Source of the DNA: Palsa-504 sp963795795
GTDB lineage: Bacteria > Actinomycetota > Actinomycetes > Streptosporangiales > Streptosporangiaceae
Reading direction: 5' to 3'
NCBI GenBank assembly: GCA_963795795.1
Contig: CAWCJS010000006.1
Span: forward strand, 334,581-398,580
Length of the DNA stretch: 64,000 nucleotides
Part shown: positions 16,867 to 25,644 of the stretch, piece after piece
How the letters are laid out: each line of letters begins with the position of its first letter
Position numbering within the stretch: the stretch's first letter is position 1
Position numbers and translations under genes: made by a program
The notes under the pieces: model-generated
Database searches by the model: none
What the model saw: only the letters and a program-made list of their open reading frames with translations
What the model was told of the DNA's origin: nothing

Positions 16867-19557
16867 CCGTGCCCGCCGGAGCCAGGGCGCAGCCGTTGCC
16901 GGCCGGCGCCGTGGCCGCGCTGATGTCGGAACTGCCCGCGTGGCGCGCCGTCGGCGGGATCAGTGACGGCCTCCTGGCCGAAGCCGAGCGCCGCGACGGC
17001 GAGCGTCAGGCGCCGTCGCTGGACGAATGCCTGCTGGCCACCTGGCCGGGCCCGTTCGGCTGGCTTCTCCTGGCTGAACCCCTCCCGGACGCGGAGATCC
17101 AGGCCCTCGCCGGCGAGATCGCACACCTTGAGCAACGCTCCGCGGGCAACACGGACAGGTTTCCCGACCGGGTCATGGCGACTCGCCGGCTTCAGCTGCG
17201 CCACGCCGAGGTGCTGAAGGCAAGGTCGACGGGCCTGTGGCGACTGCGGCTGCTGGCGGGCGGCAGCGACCAGGACGCGGCAACGCGGGTGGCCGCGCTG
17301 CTGTGCGCATCGGCCGACGTGTCCGGCCTGCCTTATGCGATCGCGCCGGCTGAGCGGGCCGCGGGCAGCCTGCGCGAGTTCCTGGCCGACCCCGACCCGT
17401 CCCCCCCGGCCCCGGCCGGAGGTGACGGGATCCTCCGCTACCCGTTCCTGGCCAGCACCGACCTGCTCGCCGTCCTGGTCAGGCCGCCCGATCGTGAGGT
17501 CCCGGGAATACGGCTGGTGCTCCGCCCGGACTTCGACGTCACCCAGGAGCCGGCCGCGGCGCCCGCGATCGCCGTCGGCGAGGTCCTGGACCGTGGCCAC
17601 CGCCCGGCCGGCCCGCTCACGTTGCCGCTTGAGTCGCTGAACAGGCACGTATTCGTCTGCGGCGCCACCGGCGCGGGCAAATCGCAGACGGTGCGCGCGC
17701 TGCTCGAGGCCGCGACCAGCGCCGGGATTCCGTGGCTAGTGGTAGAGCCCGGCCAAGGCCGAGTACCGGTTGATGGCCGCGCGCCTGGCTGGCGCCGGGG
17801 CGGCCGTGGTGCGGATCAGGCCGGGCGAGGCAGACGCGATCGCGGCCGCGCTGAACCCCCTTGAGCCCGCGCCGGACGGCGCGGGCGGCCGGTTCCCGCT
17901 GCAGACCCACGCGGACCTCGTCAAGGCGTTGTTTATCGCCTCCTTCCGCGCGGAGGAGCCGTTCCCGCAGGTGCTCAGTGCGGCGCTGACCAGGGTGTAC
18001 CAGAACGCCGGGTGGGATCTGGCGCTGGGCGAGACCGTGGCGGCCGACCTGAATCCCGGCTACCCGACCCTCACCGACCTCCAGCGGGCCGCCGAGAGGA
18101 TCGTCCAGGAGGTCGGCTACAGCCAGCGGGTCACCGACGACGTGCTCGGCTTCATCAAGGTGCGCTTGTCGAGCCTGCGGCTCGGCACGACCGGCCGCTT
18201 CCTCGAGGGCGGGCACCAGCTCGACTTCGGCAAGCTCCTCGCGGCGAACGCGGTCCTGGAGATCGAGGACGTGGGGGACGACGGCGACAAGGCGTTTCTC
18301 ATGGGCACCGTCCTGATCAGGCTGGCCGAGCACCTCCGGATGGCGAACCGGGCCAGGGCGCCAGGGCCGCCCGGGCTGCGTCACCTCACGGTTATCGAGG
18401 AGGCGCACCGCCTGCTCCGCCGTCACCAGGCCGGCGACGGGGGTGGCCAGGCGGGCGCGGCGGCCCACGCGGTGGAGATGTTCGCCGGCCTGCTCGCCGA
18501 GATCCGGGCGTACGGCGAGGGCCTGATCATCGCCGAGCAGATCCCGGAGCGCCTCGTCCCCGACGTGATCAAGAACACCGCGATCAAGATCACCCACCGC
18601 CTGCCCGCGGCCGACGACCGGGACGCGGTGGGTGCGACGATGAACATGACCGCGGCGCAGAACCGGTTCCTGGTCACGCTCAGGCCGGGCGACGCCGCGG
18701 TGTTCACCGACGGCATGGACTACCCGCTGCTGGTGCGCATGCCCGACGGCACCGGCCGCGAAGCGGCGGTAGACGCTTCCACCGCGACCCCGGCCGGGGT
18801 GGTCCAGCCGCGCAGTCCGACGTGCGGCGCCGACTGCACCGGCCGGCCGTGCACGCTGCGGGACATGCGGATGGCCCAGCGCGCCCTCGATGATGACCCG
18901 GGCATCAGGCTGTGGGCCGAGCTTTCCGTCCTCGCGCACCTGACCGGCTGGCTGATGCCGGTGCCCGGGGCCGCGCTGCTGTCGCGCCTGGCGGCGATGC
19001 CGTCCCGGCTGCGCGATTGCGCCATCTCGCACGGCGTGGACGCCGCCGTCAGCGTCCGGGTACCCGTCATCGCCAGCCGGGTCAGCCCGGTCGGCCTCGC
19101 CTCGCACGTCAGCACCGCGATCAGGGCGCAGGTGGCCCGCGGCGCCTGGCTCTGCCAGCGGGAGGAGCCCCGCTGGCTCGCCCCCGCGTACCAGTGGGCG
19201 CTCGTCCTCGATGCGCTCAGGTCGGCCGACGGGAAGAACCCCGGGGCCGGGCCGCACCCCCGTACCCGGGAATGGGAGCGGGCCTACGGGCGGGCGGTGA
19301 CCGGCGACACGTGCGCGCGTCAGGTCGGCACCGTCCAGCGGTGGTACGACGGCGCACAGCGCGATGCGTGGGAGGTCAGGATGGTCGCGTTCGGCGCCGA
19401 CGACCCGTCGGCCGTCGAGGCGGCGGTCGGCGCCCGAGTCAGCGATGACGACTTCGAAGAACGGCTGACCGGCCACCTCGAGGAGTTCGTCGATTGCCGC
19501 TGGCCGCGGCTTTACCTGACCCGTTGTCCACAGGGCAATCCACAGACATGTGCATGA
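16584..19557 (+). CDS. HerA/FtsK-like DUF87 ATPase, frameshifted in this sequence
   Basis: About 990 aa once one base is removed. An N-terminal domain of about 340 residues precedes Walker A (GATGAGKS, near residue 360); the Walker B-like LTVIEEAHRLL and HerA-type motifs IAEQIPERLVPDVIKNT and KITHRLPAADDRDAVG follow. The C-terminal third has a cysteine cluster (CGADCTGRPC) and an alpha-helical tail. The frame breaks at about 17749, where an extra C in a CCC run turns EPAKAEYRLMAARL into nonsense; the length is 3n+1. HerA-like ATPases move DNA or protein; here no NurA-like nuclease partner is adjacent. GTG start. Confidence 0.78.
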
Positions 19558-19627
19558 ATTTGCCAAGGGTCGTATGCATCCTGGGTCATTGCGAGTGGGG
19601 TTATCCACAGCGTGCGCCTGTGGAGAA
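19524..19627. promoter_or_regulatory. Cluster of DnaA-box-like sequences
   Basis: Four 9-mers in 104 bp: TTGTCCACA (19524), CAATCCACA (19536), TTATCCACA (19601), and TGTGGAGAA (19619, a reverse TTCTCCACA). The first matches the actinomycete DnaA box and the third the classical consensus. They lie across the 3' end of the ATPase gene and the gap before the convergent glycosyltransferase gene. No dnaA or dnaN is present, so this is not the usual oriC; DnaA titration or replication control is possible. Confidence 0.5.
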
Positions 19628-19633
19628 CGCCGT

Positions 19634-21250
19634 TCAGGTCAACGGCAACAGCTCGCGCAGCTGGTCGGCCTGAGTCACCGGCCGCGAGCGCCAGCCCCAG
19701 CGGCCGGAAACGCACAGCCAGACCAGCACCGCCGCGGCCGCCAGGCGGATGCCCGGCGTCAGCCATGCGCCGTTGAACTGGCTGACGTCGTACAGCCAGT
19801 GCGGTTCGGCGGGGCTCTGGACGGCCTGCACGTAGATGGTCGCACCCGCCAGCAGGCGGAGCAGGACCGCCCAGTCCAGGAGGGACGCCGAGTACAGCGC
19901 CAGCAGGCTGATGGCCATCACGTCGTACCAGGGTCGCTGGAAGGCCGTGAAGAACAGCCAGGCCAGGCTCAGCGCCAGGGCCGGAGTCACGGCCGGGCGG
20001 GCGGGTACCCGGTCCGGCATGCGCAGTAGCGCGACCACCGCGGCGGCGCCGAACAGCAGATATGCGATCAGCGCGAGGTGCGGCGGCGCGCTCGACGCGC
20101 TGAACTGCGTATACCCCAGGACCGGCCGCCAGAACAGCTGGTACATGGTGTCCCAGGTGACCCCCGAGCTGCGCGTGCCGAGGATCTTGATCGCGGGCGG
20201 TCCCGCGGCGAGGTAGGCGGGGACCACCACCAGCAGGAAGCCCGTCGCGGCGGCCGCCAGGGGCCGGATGGACCTGCGGCAGGCCCACGCCACGGCCGCG
20301 GCGAACAGGACGTACTCCACCTTGATGCCGGTCGCCACACCGGTCAGCACGCCGGCCACCGCGGCGGCGCCGACGCTGAGGCGCCCGTCGCGCGCTCGCA
20401 GCGCGGCGACGCCGAGCAGCCCGAACGCCACGGCGAGACCGTCGATATGACCGCCCGCCACGATCTCCCAGAGCAGCAGGGGGTTGACCGACCAGAGCAG
20501 GTGAGCGCGCAGGCGCAAGCCTTCCTCACGCCTGAGCATCCGGTCCAGGGCCGCGATCACCACGCCGAAGGCCAGCGCCTCCTCGAGCTTCAGCCAGAAG
20601 GTGATCCGGGCCAGCGACGTCCCGCCGAGCTCGGCCGCCACCCACTCCGCGCCGGTGGCCACCGGGCCGTACACCGATACCGTGGTCGTCCAGGTCGACG
20701 GGATCTCCGCGAACGGTATCTGCCGGCCGATCGGGTCGCCGCTCCGCTCCAGCTGCAGCGGCGTCATGACGTACGGGCTGTGCCCGATCACCGCCGTCCG
20801 CCCGCTGGCCGCGTAAGAAAGAGAGTCCGTCGAACCGGCCGACGGGAGGAGGGTGAAGACCGCCACGGCCAGGAACGCGAAGGCTAGGATCGCGCGGACC
20901 GGCGGGCGCGCGCCGCGGTCGACGGCGATCAGCCCGGCGATCACCCCCGCGCAGCCCAGCACCATCGCCGCCCACAGCGATACGGTCACGAACGTGGCGG
21001 TCAAGTGGAGTGAATGGTGCCACCACGGCAGGCCGCTGCTGGCCGACAGGGCCGGCACGGAGACGTTCGGGCCCGCCGCCGAGATCACGACCATGATCAG
21101 CACCGACGCGACGATGGCCGCGGCCGCCAGCCAGGCGGCCAGGCGGGTCAGCCTGGCCGAGCCCGGAGCATCAGCCTGGCGCTGGCCGACCGCTCCCGCC
21201 TGGTCGTTCTCGCTCACCGTCCGCCGCCTGCTCGTCATGATCCCGGTCAA
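19634..21250 (-). CDS. GT-C fold integral membrane glycosyltransferase (MptB/DUF2029-like)
   Basis: 538 aa with 11-13 predicted membrane segments. The loop after the early helices carries STDSLSYAASGRTAVIG with an acidic residue, as in polyprenyl-phosphate-sugar-dependent GT-C enzymes, then SVYGPVATGAEW and the GHIDGLAVAFGLLGV helix typical of MptB/GT87 proteins. It probably transfers a mannose or similar sugar from a lipid carrier to an outer glycan or lipoglycan. Starts at 21250 or at the ATG of MTSRRRTVSEN. It converges on the HerA-like gene; acceptor and sugar are not predictable. Confidence 0.78.
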   Translation of the reverse strand: MTGIMTSRRRTVSENDQAGAVGQRQADAPGSARLTRLAAWLAAAAIVASVLIMVVISAAGPNVSVPALSASSGLPWWHHSLHLTATFVTVSLWAAMVLGCAGVIAGLIAVDRGARPPVRAILAFAFLAVAVFTLLPSAGSTDSLSYAASGRTAVIGHSPYVMTPLQLERSGDPIGRQIPFAEIPSTWTTTVSVYGPVATGAEWVAAELGGTSLARITFWLKLEEALAFGVVIAALDRMLRREEGLRLRAHLLWSVNPLLLWEIVAGGHIDGLAVAFGLLGVAALRARDGRLSVGAAAVAGVLTGVATGIKVEYVLFAAAVAWACRRSIRPLAAAATGFLLVVVPAYLAAGPPAIKILGTRSSGVTWDTMYQLFWRPVLGYTQFSASSAPPHLALIAYLLFGAAAVVALLRMPDRVPARPAVTPALALSLAWLFFTAFQRPWYDVMAISLLALYSASLLDWAVLLRLLAGATIYVQAVQSPAEPHWLYDVSQFNGAWLTPGIRLAAAAVLVWLCVSGRWGWRSRPVTQADQLRELLPLT

Positions 21251-21350
21251 AGCACCCTCGGCCCGTCTCTAGACGGTACCGGATCATGGCCTGCGGGTCT
21301 GCGCCGTCGGCAAACCGGCGGCCCTACCGGCTAACCGGCGGCCGTGCTGG

Positions 21351-21902
21351 CTACCTACGGGACTTGCTGACCTTGCGAGACCCGTTGACCTCGGAACTCG
21401 CGGTGTCGTCGTCGGCGGTGGCCTGGTTCCCCGCCGCGCCTTCGTCGTCGGGCGAGTCAGCGTCGTCCCGGACCTCAGCAGTGGCGCTGGCGTAGCGCCG
21501 CCGCATCGCGAAGGCGGCAGCCGCGCCCGCCGCGGCGAGCGCTGCCCCGGCGCCGAGCAGCCAGCGCCAGCCCAGCAGCCTCCGGAGTCCGGTCTTTCCT
21601 GACGTGGTTACCTCCGGCTTGACCTGGCGGGCCGTGGACCGCAGGGCCGAAGAGACCCGGGGCGCGACCGAGGCAGTGACCGCGTCGGCGGCGTCCTCCA
21701 GGCGCGGCGCGGCCCATTCACGTGCGTCATGAACCCCCTGTGCGGCTGCGTCCTTCGCCCGCGTTACCGCGTCGGCGGCGTCCTCCAGGCGCGGCGCGGC
21801 CCATTCACGCGCACCGTGAACCCCCTGTGCGGCCGCGTCCTTCGCCCGCGTGCCGAGAACAGCCATCTGGCTGGATGTGCGGCTGGTGTTGAGAGAAGAC
21901 AC
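21351..21902 (-). CDS. DUF5324-like membrane-anchored protein with internal duplication
   Basis: 183 aa. The GTG at 21902 is fixed by a perfect AGGAGG six bases upstream. An amphipathic alanine-rich N-terminal half contains two near-identical 29-residue units beginning TRAKDAAAQGVH; a membrane helix (LLGAGAALAAAGAAAAFAM) follows RRLLGWRW, and the tail is acidic (RDDADSPDDEG) then basic. Similar alanine-rich proteins (DUF5324) sit next to the peptidyl-prolyl isomerase gene in Streptomyces, as here, divergent from ppiA. Function unknown; the architecture suggests a cytoplasmic coiled region tethered to the membrane. Confidence 0.75.
   Translation of the reverse strand: MSSLNTSRTSSQMAVLGTRAKDAAAQGVHGAREWAAPRLEDAADAVTRAKDAAAQGVHDAREWAAPRLEDAADAVTASVAPRVSSALRSTARQVKPEVTTSGKTGLRRLLGWRWLLGAGAALAAAGAAAAFAMRRRYASATAEVRDDADSPDDEGAAGNQATADDDTASSEVNGSRKVSKSRR
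21681..21854. repeat. 87-bp tandem duplication inside the DUF5324-like gene
   Basis: Units 21681-21767 and 21768-21854 are almost identical, differing at only a few bases (for example ACGTGCGTC against ACGCGCACC). Each encodes 29 residues, so the frame is kept. High identity at the DNA level points to a recent duplication. Confidence 0.85.
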
Positions 21903-22049
21903 GGTAAACCTCCTGAGCGTGTTCGTTCTCGCTCCCTTCCCTCCTCGCCTGGGTTCAACCATCGGGCGCGGCCGGTACGGTGATGACTGAGAGAACTTCA
22001 CCGCGACAACAGGTCCGCCGTCACGATGGCCGGACGAGGAGTCACTGGA

Positions 22050-22583
22050 ATGACAGACATGCTGATCGCGACGCTGGACACCAACCACGGGCAGGTCATT
22101 GTCCGCCTCTTCCCGGATCACGCTCCGAAGACCGTGCGCAACTTCGTGGAACTGGCCGAGGGCGGTCGGCAGTGGACGGACCCGCGCACGGGCCGCGCGA
22201 GCACGGACCGGCTGTACGACGGGACCGTGTTCCACCGGATTATTCCCAACTTCATGATCCAGGGCGGGGACCCGCTGGGGACCGGCACGGGCGGACCGGG
22301 GTACAAGTTCGCCGACGAGATCCACCCGGACCTCCGCTTCGACCGGCCGTACCTGCTGGCCATGGCGAACGCCGGGCCGGGCACCAACGGCTCGCAGTTC
22401 TTCATCACGGTCGCGCCCACGGCCTGGCTGAACGGCAAGCACACCATCTTCGGCGAGGTCATCCAGGGCGCCGACGTGGTGGACGCCATCAGCCGGCTGA
22501 AGACGGGCAGCCATGACCGGCCCGTGGAGGACGTGATCATCGAGTCGGTCACCGTGCAGCGCGGCGACGCCTCCGGTAGCTGA
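22050..22583 (+). CDS. ppiA: Cyclophilin-type peptidyl-prolyl cis-trans isomerase
   Basis: 177-aa cytoplasmic cyclophilin that accelerates proline isomerisation. Core motifs are all present: YDGTVFHRIIPNFMIQGGDP, GYKFADEI, LAMANAGPGTNGSQFFI, and AWLNGKHTIFGEV, with the tryptophan and histidine of the active site. The ATG at 22050 follows GAGGAG; an upstream in-frame ATG at 22026 is less likely. It is followed 11 bp later by the rhomboid gene and is divergent from the DUF5324-like gene. Confidence 0.95.
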   Translation: MTDMLIATLDTNHGQVIVRLFPDHAPKTVRNFVELAEGGRQWTDPRTGRASTDRLYDGTVFHRIIPNFMIQGGDPLGTGTGGPGYKFADEIHPDLRFDRPYLLAMANAGPGTNGSQFFITVAPTAWLNGKHTIFGEVIQGADVVDAISRLKTGSHDRPVEDVIIESVTVQRGDASGS

Positions 22584-22594
22584 CCGGACTAGAC

Positions 22595-23515
22595 GTGAGC
22601 ACGCCCAGCGACCCCGGATCGGACCAGCCGGGGGATGCTGCGCCTGAGGTCCCCACTTGTTACCGCCACCCCGGCCGGGAGACGTACGTCTCCTGCGTCC
22701 GGTGCGGGCGGCACGCGTGTCCCGACTGCATGCGAGCGGCCTCGGTCGGCCAGCAGTGCGTGGAGTGCGTGAGCGAGGGCGCGCGCGGCACCCGGGCGGG
22801 CCGGACTACGTTCGGCGGCCGGCCGGTGGCCGGCGCTGTGGTGACGTGGACACTGGTCGCGATCAACGTCGCCATCTTCGTCGGGACCTGGGTTCGCCCG
22901 GGCATCGTCAACCACCTGGAGATGCTCGGGTACGCCTCGTTCTCCTCCGGTGGCCCCGCGCACGGCGTCGCCGCGGGCGAATGGTACCGGCTGATCACGT
23001 CCGCGTTCCTGGCCCCGGCAACCGGGCTGACCGGCGGCCTGGGGATCTGGGACATCGCGTTCAACATGTGGGCGCTGATCTTCGTGGGACCCGCCCTCGA
23101 GCACCTGCTCGGCCGGGTGCGCTTCGTTTCCGTCTACCTGCTCAGCGCGGTCGGCGGCTCGGTGATGTACTACTACCTCGCGGCGCCGAACGCCGCGGCG
23201 GTGGGCGCCTCGGGGGCCATCTTCGGCCTGTTCGGCGCCTGGTTCATCGCCTACCGGCGGCTGCGCCTCGACACCCGCGGGATCGTCACGCTGATCGCCA
23301 TCAACCTGGCCCTGAGCTTCTTCCTGCACAACATCATCGCCTGGCAGGACCACATCGGCGGGCTAGTGACCGGCGCGCTCCTCACCGCGGCCTACGCGTA
23401 CGCGCCCCGCAAGCACCGCACGGCCTGGCAGGTGCTCGCCACCGTGCTGGTCGTGGTCCTGATTGCCGTCGCGATCGTGGTCAGGAACGGGCAGCTCACC
23501 GGGCCGGGCCTGTAA
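22595..23515 (+). CDS. Rhomboid-family intramembrane serine protease
   Basis: 306 aa. A cytoplasmic B-box-type zinc motif comes first (CYRHPGRETYVSCVRCGRHACPDCM, quoted ends only: CYRHPG and ACPDCM). Six membrane segments follow. The catalytic serine is in VGASGAIFGLFG and the histidine in WQDHIGGLVTG; FNMWALIFVGPALE carries the oxyanion-region Asn. Rhomboids cleave membrane helices; the substrate is unknown. Its 3' end overlaps the extended antisense end of crgA by about 150 bp. Confidence 0.93.
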   Translation: MSTPSDPGSDQPGDAAPEVPTCYRHPGRETYVSCVRCGRHACPDCMRAASVGQQCVECVSEGARGTRAGRTTFGGRPVAGAVVTWTLVAINVAIFVGTWVRPGIVNHLEMLGYASFSSGGPAHGVAAGEWYRLITSAFLAPATGLTGGLGIWDIAFNMWALIFVGPALEHLLGRVRFVSVYLLSAVGGSVMYYYLAAPNAAAVGASGAIFGLFGAWFIAYRRLRLDTRGIVTLIAINLALSFFLHNIIAWQDHIGGLVTGALLTAAYAYAPRKHRTAWQVLATVLVVVLIAVAIVVRNGQLTGPGL

Positions 23516-23764
23516 CCGCCAGGTGGTGGCCAGGATCACGCCCGCGATGATGAAGACAAAGCCCACGACCAGGTTCCACGAGCCCAGGGCGGACATGCCG
23601 GCCACCGAGCCCGAGGTGAGGTAGTACACCACGATCCAGGCCAGGCCGACGACCAGGCAGGCGACGATCGACGGGCCGACCCACGGCGGGCTGACCTTCC
23701 GCCTGCTCGACTTCGGGGGCGGCGGCGTATAAACCGTCCTCTTGCGGACGCGTGACTTGGGCAC
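23363..23764 (-). CDS. crgA: Cell division protein CrgA with an abnormal C-terminal extension
   Basis: CrgA is a small two-helix membrane protein that helps place PBPs and coordinates septation in actinomycetes. The basic N-terminus (MPKSRVRKRTVYTPPP), first helix (IVACLVVGLAWIVVYYL), periplasmic SALGSWN and second helix (VVGFVFIIAGVILATTW) are typical and normally end after about 82 residues. Here the frame continues 51 residues (LQARPGELPVPDHD onward) across the antisense end of the rhomboid gene. The extension reads like shadow sequence, so the natural stop near 23525 may have been lost by mutation or an indel. Confidence 0.88.
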   Translation of the reverse strand: MPKSRVRKRTVYTPPPPKSSRRKVSPPWVGPSIVACLVVGLAWIVVYYLTSGSVAGMSALGSWNLVVGFVFIIAGVILATTWRLQARPGELPVPDHDRDGNQDHDQHGGEHLPGRAVLAGRVRVGRGEERAGH

Positions 23765-23838
23765 GTCGGCCTCCTGCCTGGCTGACCCTTCTGGTGCGGA
23801 ACCTAAGCGTAGCCGCTCTGTGCGGCGGGCGCGCCCGG

Positions 23839-25596
23839 TCAGAATCCTCCGCCGCCGAAACCGCCGCTGCCGGACGGGCTCGGGCTGGGCGACGGTGACG
23901 GTGACGGTGACGCGGCGGGCTGGATGTAAATGGTCACGGTCGAGTTGGCCGGCTCCGTCGCGTTGGCCCCGGGAGTCTGCTGCCAGACGTTGCCCGGCGT
24001 GGTTCCGGTCGGCCCGGCGGCCATGACCTGATTTACCTTGAACCCGTCGTTCTGGAGCAGGGTAACGGCGCTGGCCATCGGCAGGCCGACCACGTTCGGC
24101 ACGCTAGCGCTCCCGGACACGAAGATCGTCACCTTGGATCCGGGTGCGATGTTGGTGCCGCCCACCGGGCTCTGGTTCACCACCGTCCCTGACGGCTCGG
24201 TCGACGTGGGATCCGTCCTGACCACGACCTGGAAGCCGTCGTTCTGCAGGACCGACTGGGCGGCGTTTTCCTGCTTGCCTTCCACGTTGGGCACCGTGAC
24301 CGGGGCCGCGCCGGTGGAAACGTACAGCGTTACGGTGGCGTTCGCGGCCACGACGTCGCCCTCGGCCGGGTTGGACCTGATGACCAGGCCCTTAGCCACG
24401 CTGGAACTCGGCTGGTAGGCCAGGGCGGGGACCAGGTGCTGGGCCCTGACCTGGGACTCGGCTTGGGAGACCGTCTCGTTGTTGACCAGCGGCACCGCGT
24501 AGGTCTTGCCGCCGGCCAGCAGGTAGTACGCCACCCCGCCGACTACGGCGAGGACCAGCACGAGGCCGATGACCCACGGCAGCCACCGGCGCCCGCCGCC
24601 CCCGGCGCGCGCGCGCCGGCCATAGCCGCCGCCGGCGTACTCGTAGTCCACCGGCGGGATCTGCGACGTCCCCATCGTGTTGGAGCCCATCCGCTGGGTG
24701 GGCGGTGAGTACATATCGGCGCGGGTCGGTGCCACGGCGGACACGGGCAGGCCGGACGCGGCGCGCTGCAGGTCGGCGCGCATGTCGGCGGCCGTCTGGT
24801 ACCGGTCCGCGGGCGACTTGGCCATCGCCTTGAGGACGATCGCGTCGGCCCAGGCCGGCACGTCCGGGTCAACCTGCGACGGCGGGATCGGATTCTCCCT
24901 GACGTGCTGGTAGGCGATCGCGACCGGCGAGTCGCCGGTGAACGGAGGCCTGCCAGTCAGCAGTTCGTACAGCAGGCACCCCGCCGAGTACAGGTCGCTG
25001 CGGGAATCGACCCGCTCACCCCGGGCCTGCTCCGGCGACAGGTACTGCGCGGTCCCGATCACCTGGGCGGTCTGGGTCATCGTGGCCTGGGCGTCGCTCA
25101 TCGCGCGCGCGATGCCGAAGTCCATGACCTTGATGTCCCCGTTGCGCGTCACCATGACGTTGCCCGGCTTGATGTCCCGGTGCACGATACCGGCCTGGTG
25201 GCTGTAGTCCAGCGCGCGCAGCACCCCGTCGATGATTTCGAGCGACCGGTCCGGCAGTAGCCGGTGGCCCTCCTGCAGCAGGTCGCGGACCGTGCGGCCG
25301 TCGACGAACTCCATCACGATGTACGGCACGGGGACGCCGGTGGTCATGTCCTCGCCGGTGTCGTAGACCGCCACGATGTTCGGATGGTTAAGCGAGGCGG
25401 CTGACTGGGCCTCGCGGCGGAACCTGGCCTGGAATATCTGGTCCCTGGCCAGGTCGGCGCGGAGCGTCTTGATCGCGACGATCCGGTCCAGCCGGATGTC
25501 GCGCGCCCGGTAGACCTCGGCCATGCCGCCGCGCCCGACGATCCCGTCGAGCTCGTAGCGGCCGCCGAGGAGGCGGGGCTGAGTCGTGTCTCGCAC
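23839..25596 (-). CDS. pknB: Serine/threonine protein kinase PknB with PASTA domains
   Basis: 585 aa. The cytoplasmic kinase (residues 1-280) shows VGRGGMAEVYRARD, catalytic IVHRDIKPGNVMV, DFGIARAMSD and the activation-loop Thr-rich ATMTQTAQVIGTAQYLSPEQ. A juxtamembrane region, one helix (PWVIGLVLVLAVVGGVAYYLL), and three extracellular PASTA repeats follow (for example TVPNVEGKQENAA, ASVPNVVGLPMASA), then an SPSPSP tail. PASTA domains bind muropeptides and lipid II, so the kinase links wall state to growth. Family members often have four PASTA units; three are clear here. Last gene of the fhaA-to-pknB operon. Confidence 0.95.
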   Translation of the reverse strand: MRDTTQPRLLGGRYELDGIVGRGGMAEVYRARDIRLDRIVAIKTLRADLARDQIFQARFRREAQSAASLNHPNIVAVYDTGEDMTTGVPVPYIVMEFVDGRTVRDLLQEGHRLLPDRSLEIIDGVLRALDYSHQAGIVHRDIKPGNVMVTRNGDIKVMDFGIARAMSDAQATMTQTAQVIGTAQYLSPEQARGERVDSRSDLYSAGCLLYELLTGRPPFTGDSPVAIAYQHVRENPIPPSQVDPDVPAWADAIVLKAMAKSPADRYQTAADMRADLQRAASGLPVSAVAPTRADMYSPPTQRMGSNTMGTSQIPPVDYEYAGGGYGRRARAGGGGRRWLPWVIGLVLVLAVVGGVAYYLLAGGKTYAVPLVNNETVSQAESQVRAQHLVPALAYQPSSSVAKGLVIRSNPAEGDVVAANATVTLYVSTGAAPVTVPNVEGKQENAAQSVLQNDGFQVVVRTDPTSTEPSGTVVNQSPVGGTNIAPGSKVTIFVSGSASVPNVVGLPMASAVTLLQNDGFKVNQVMAAGPTGTTPGNVWQQTPGANATEPANSTVTIYIQPAASPSPSPSPSPSPSGSGGFGGGGF

Positions 25597-25644
25597 TGTG
25601 CCAAACCACCCTGAGCTTGTGCTGTTGTCGGACTTCTAAGGCTT

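Noticed and set aside
19524..19627. oriC
   Set aside because: No dnaA-dnaN genes and only four boxes; treated as a DnaA-box cluster instead.
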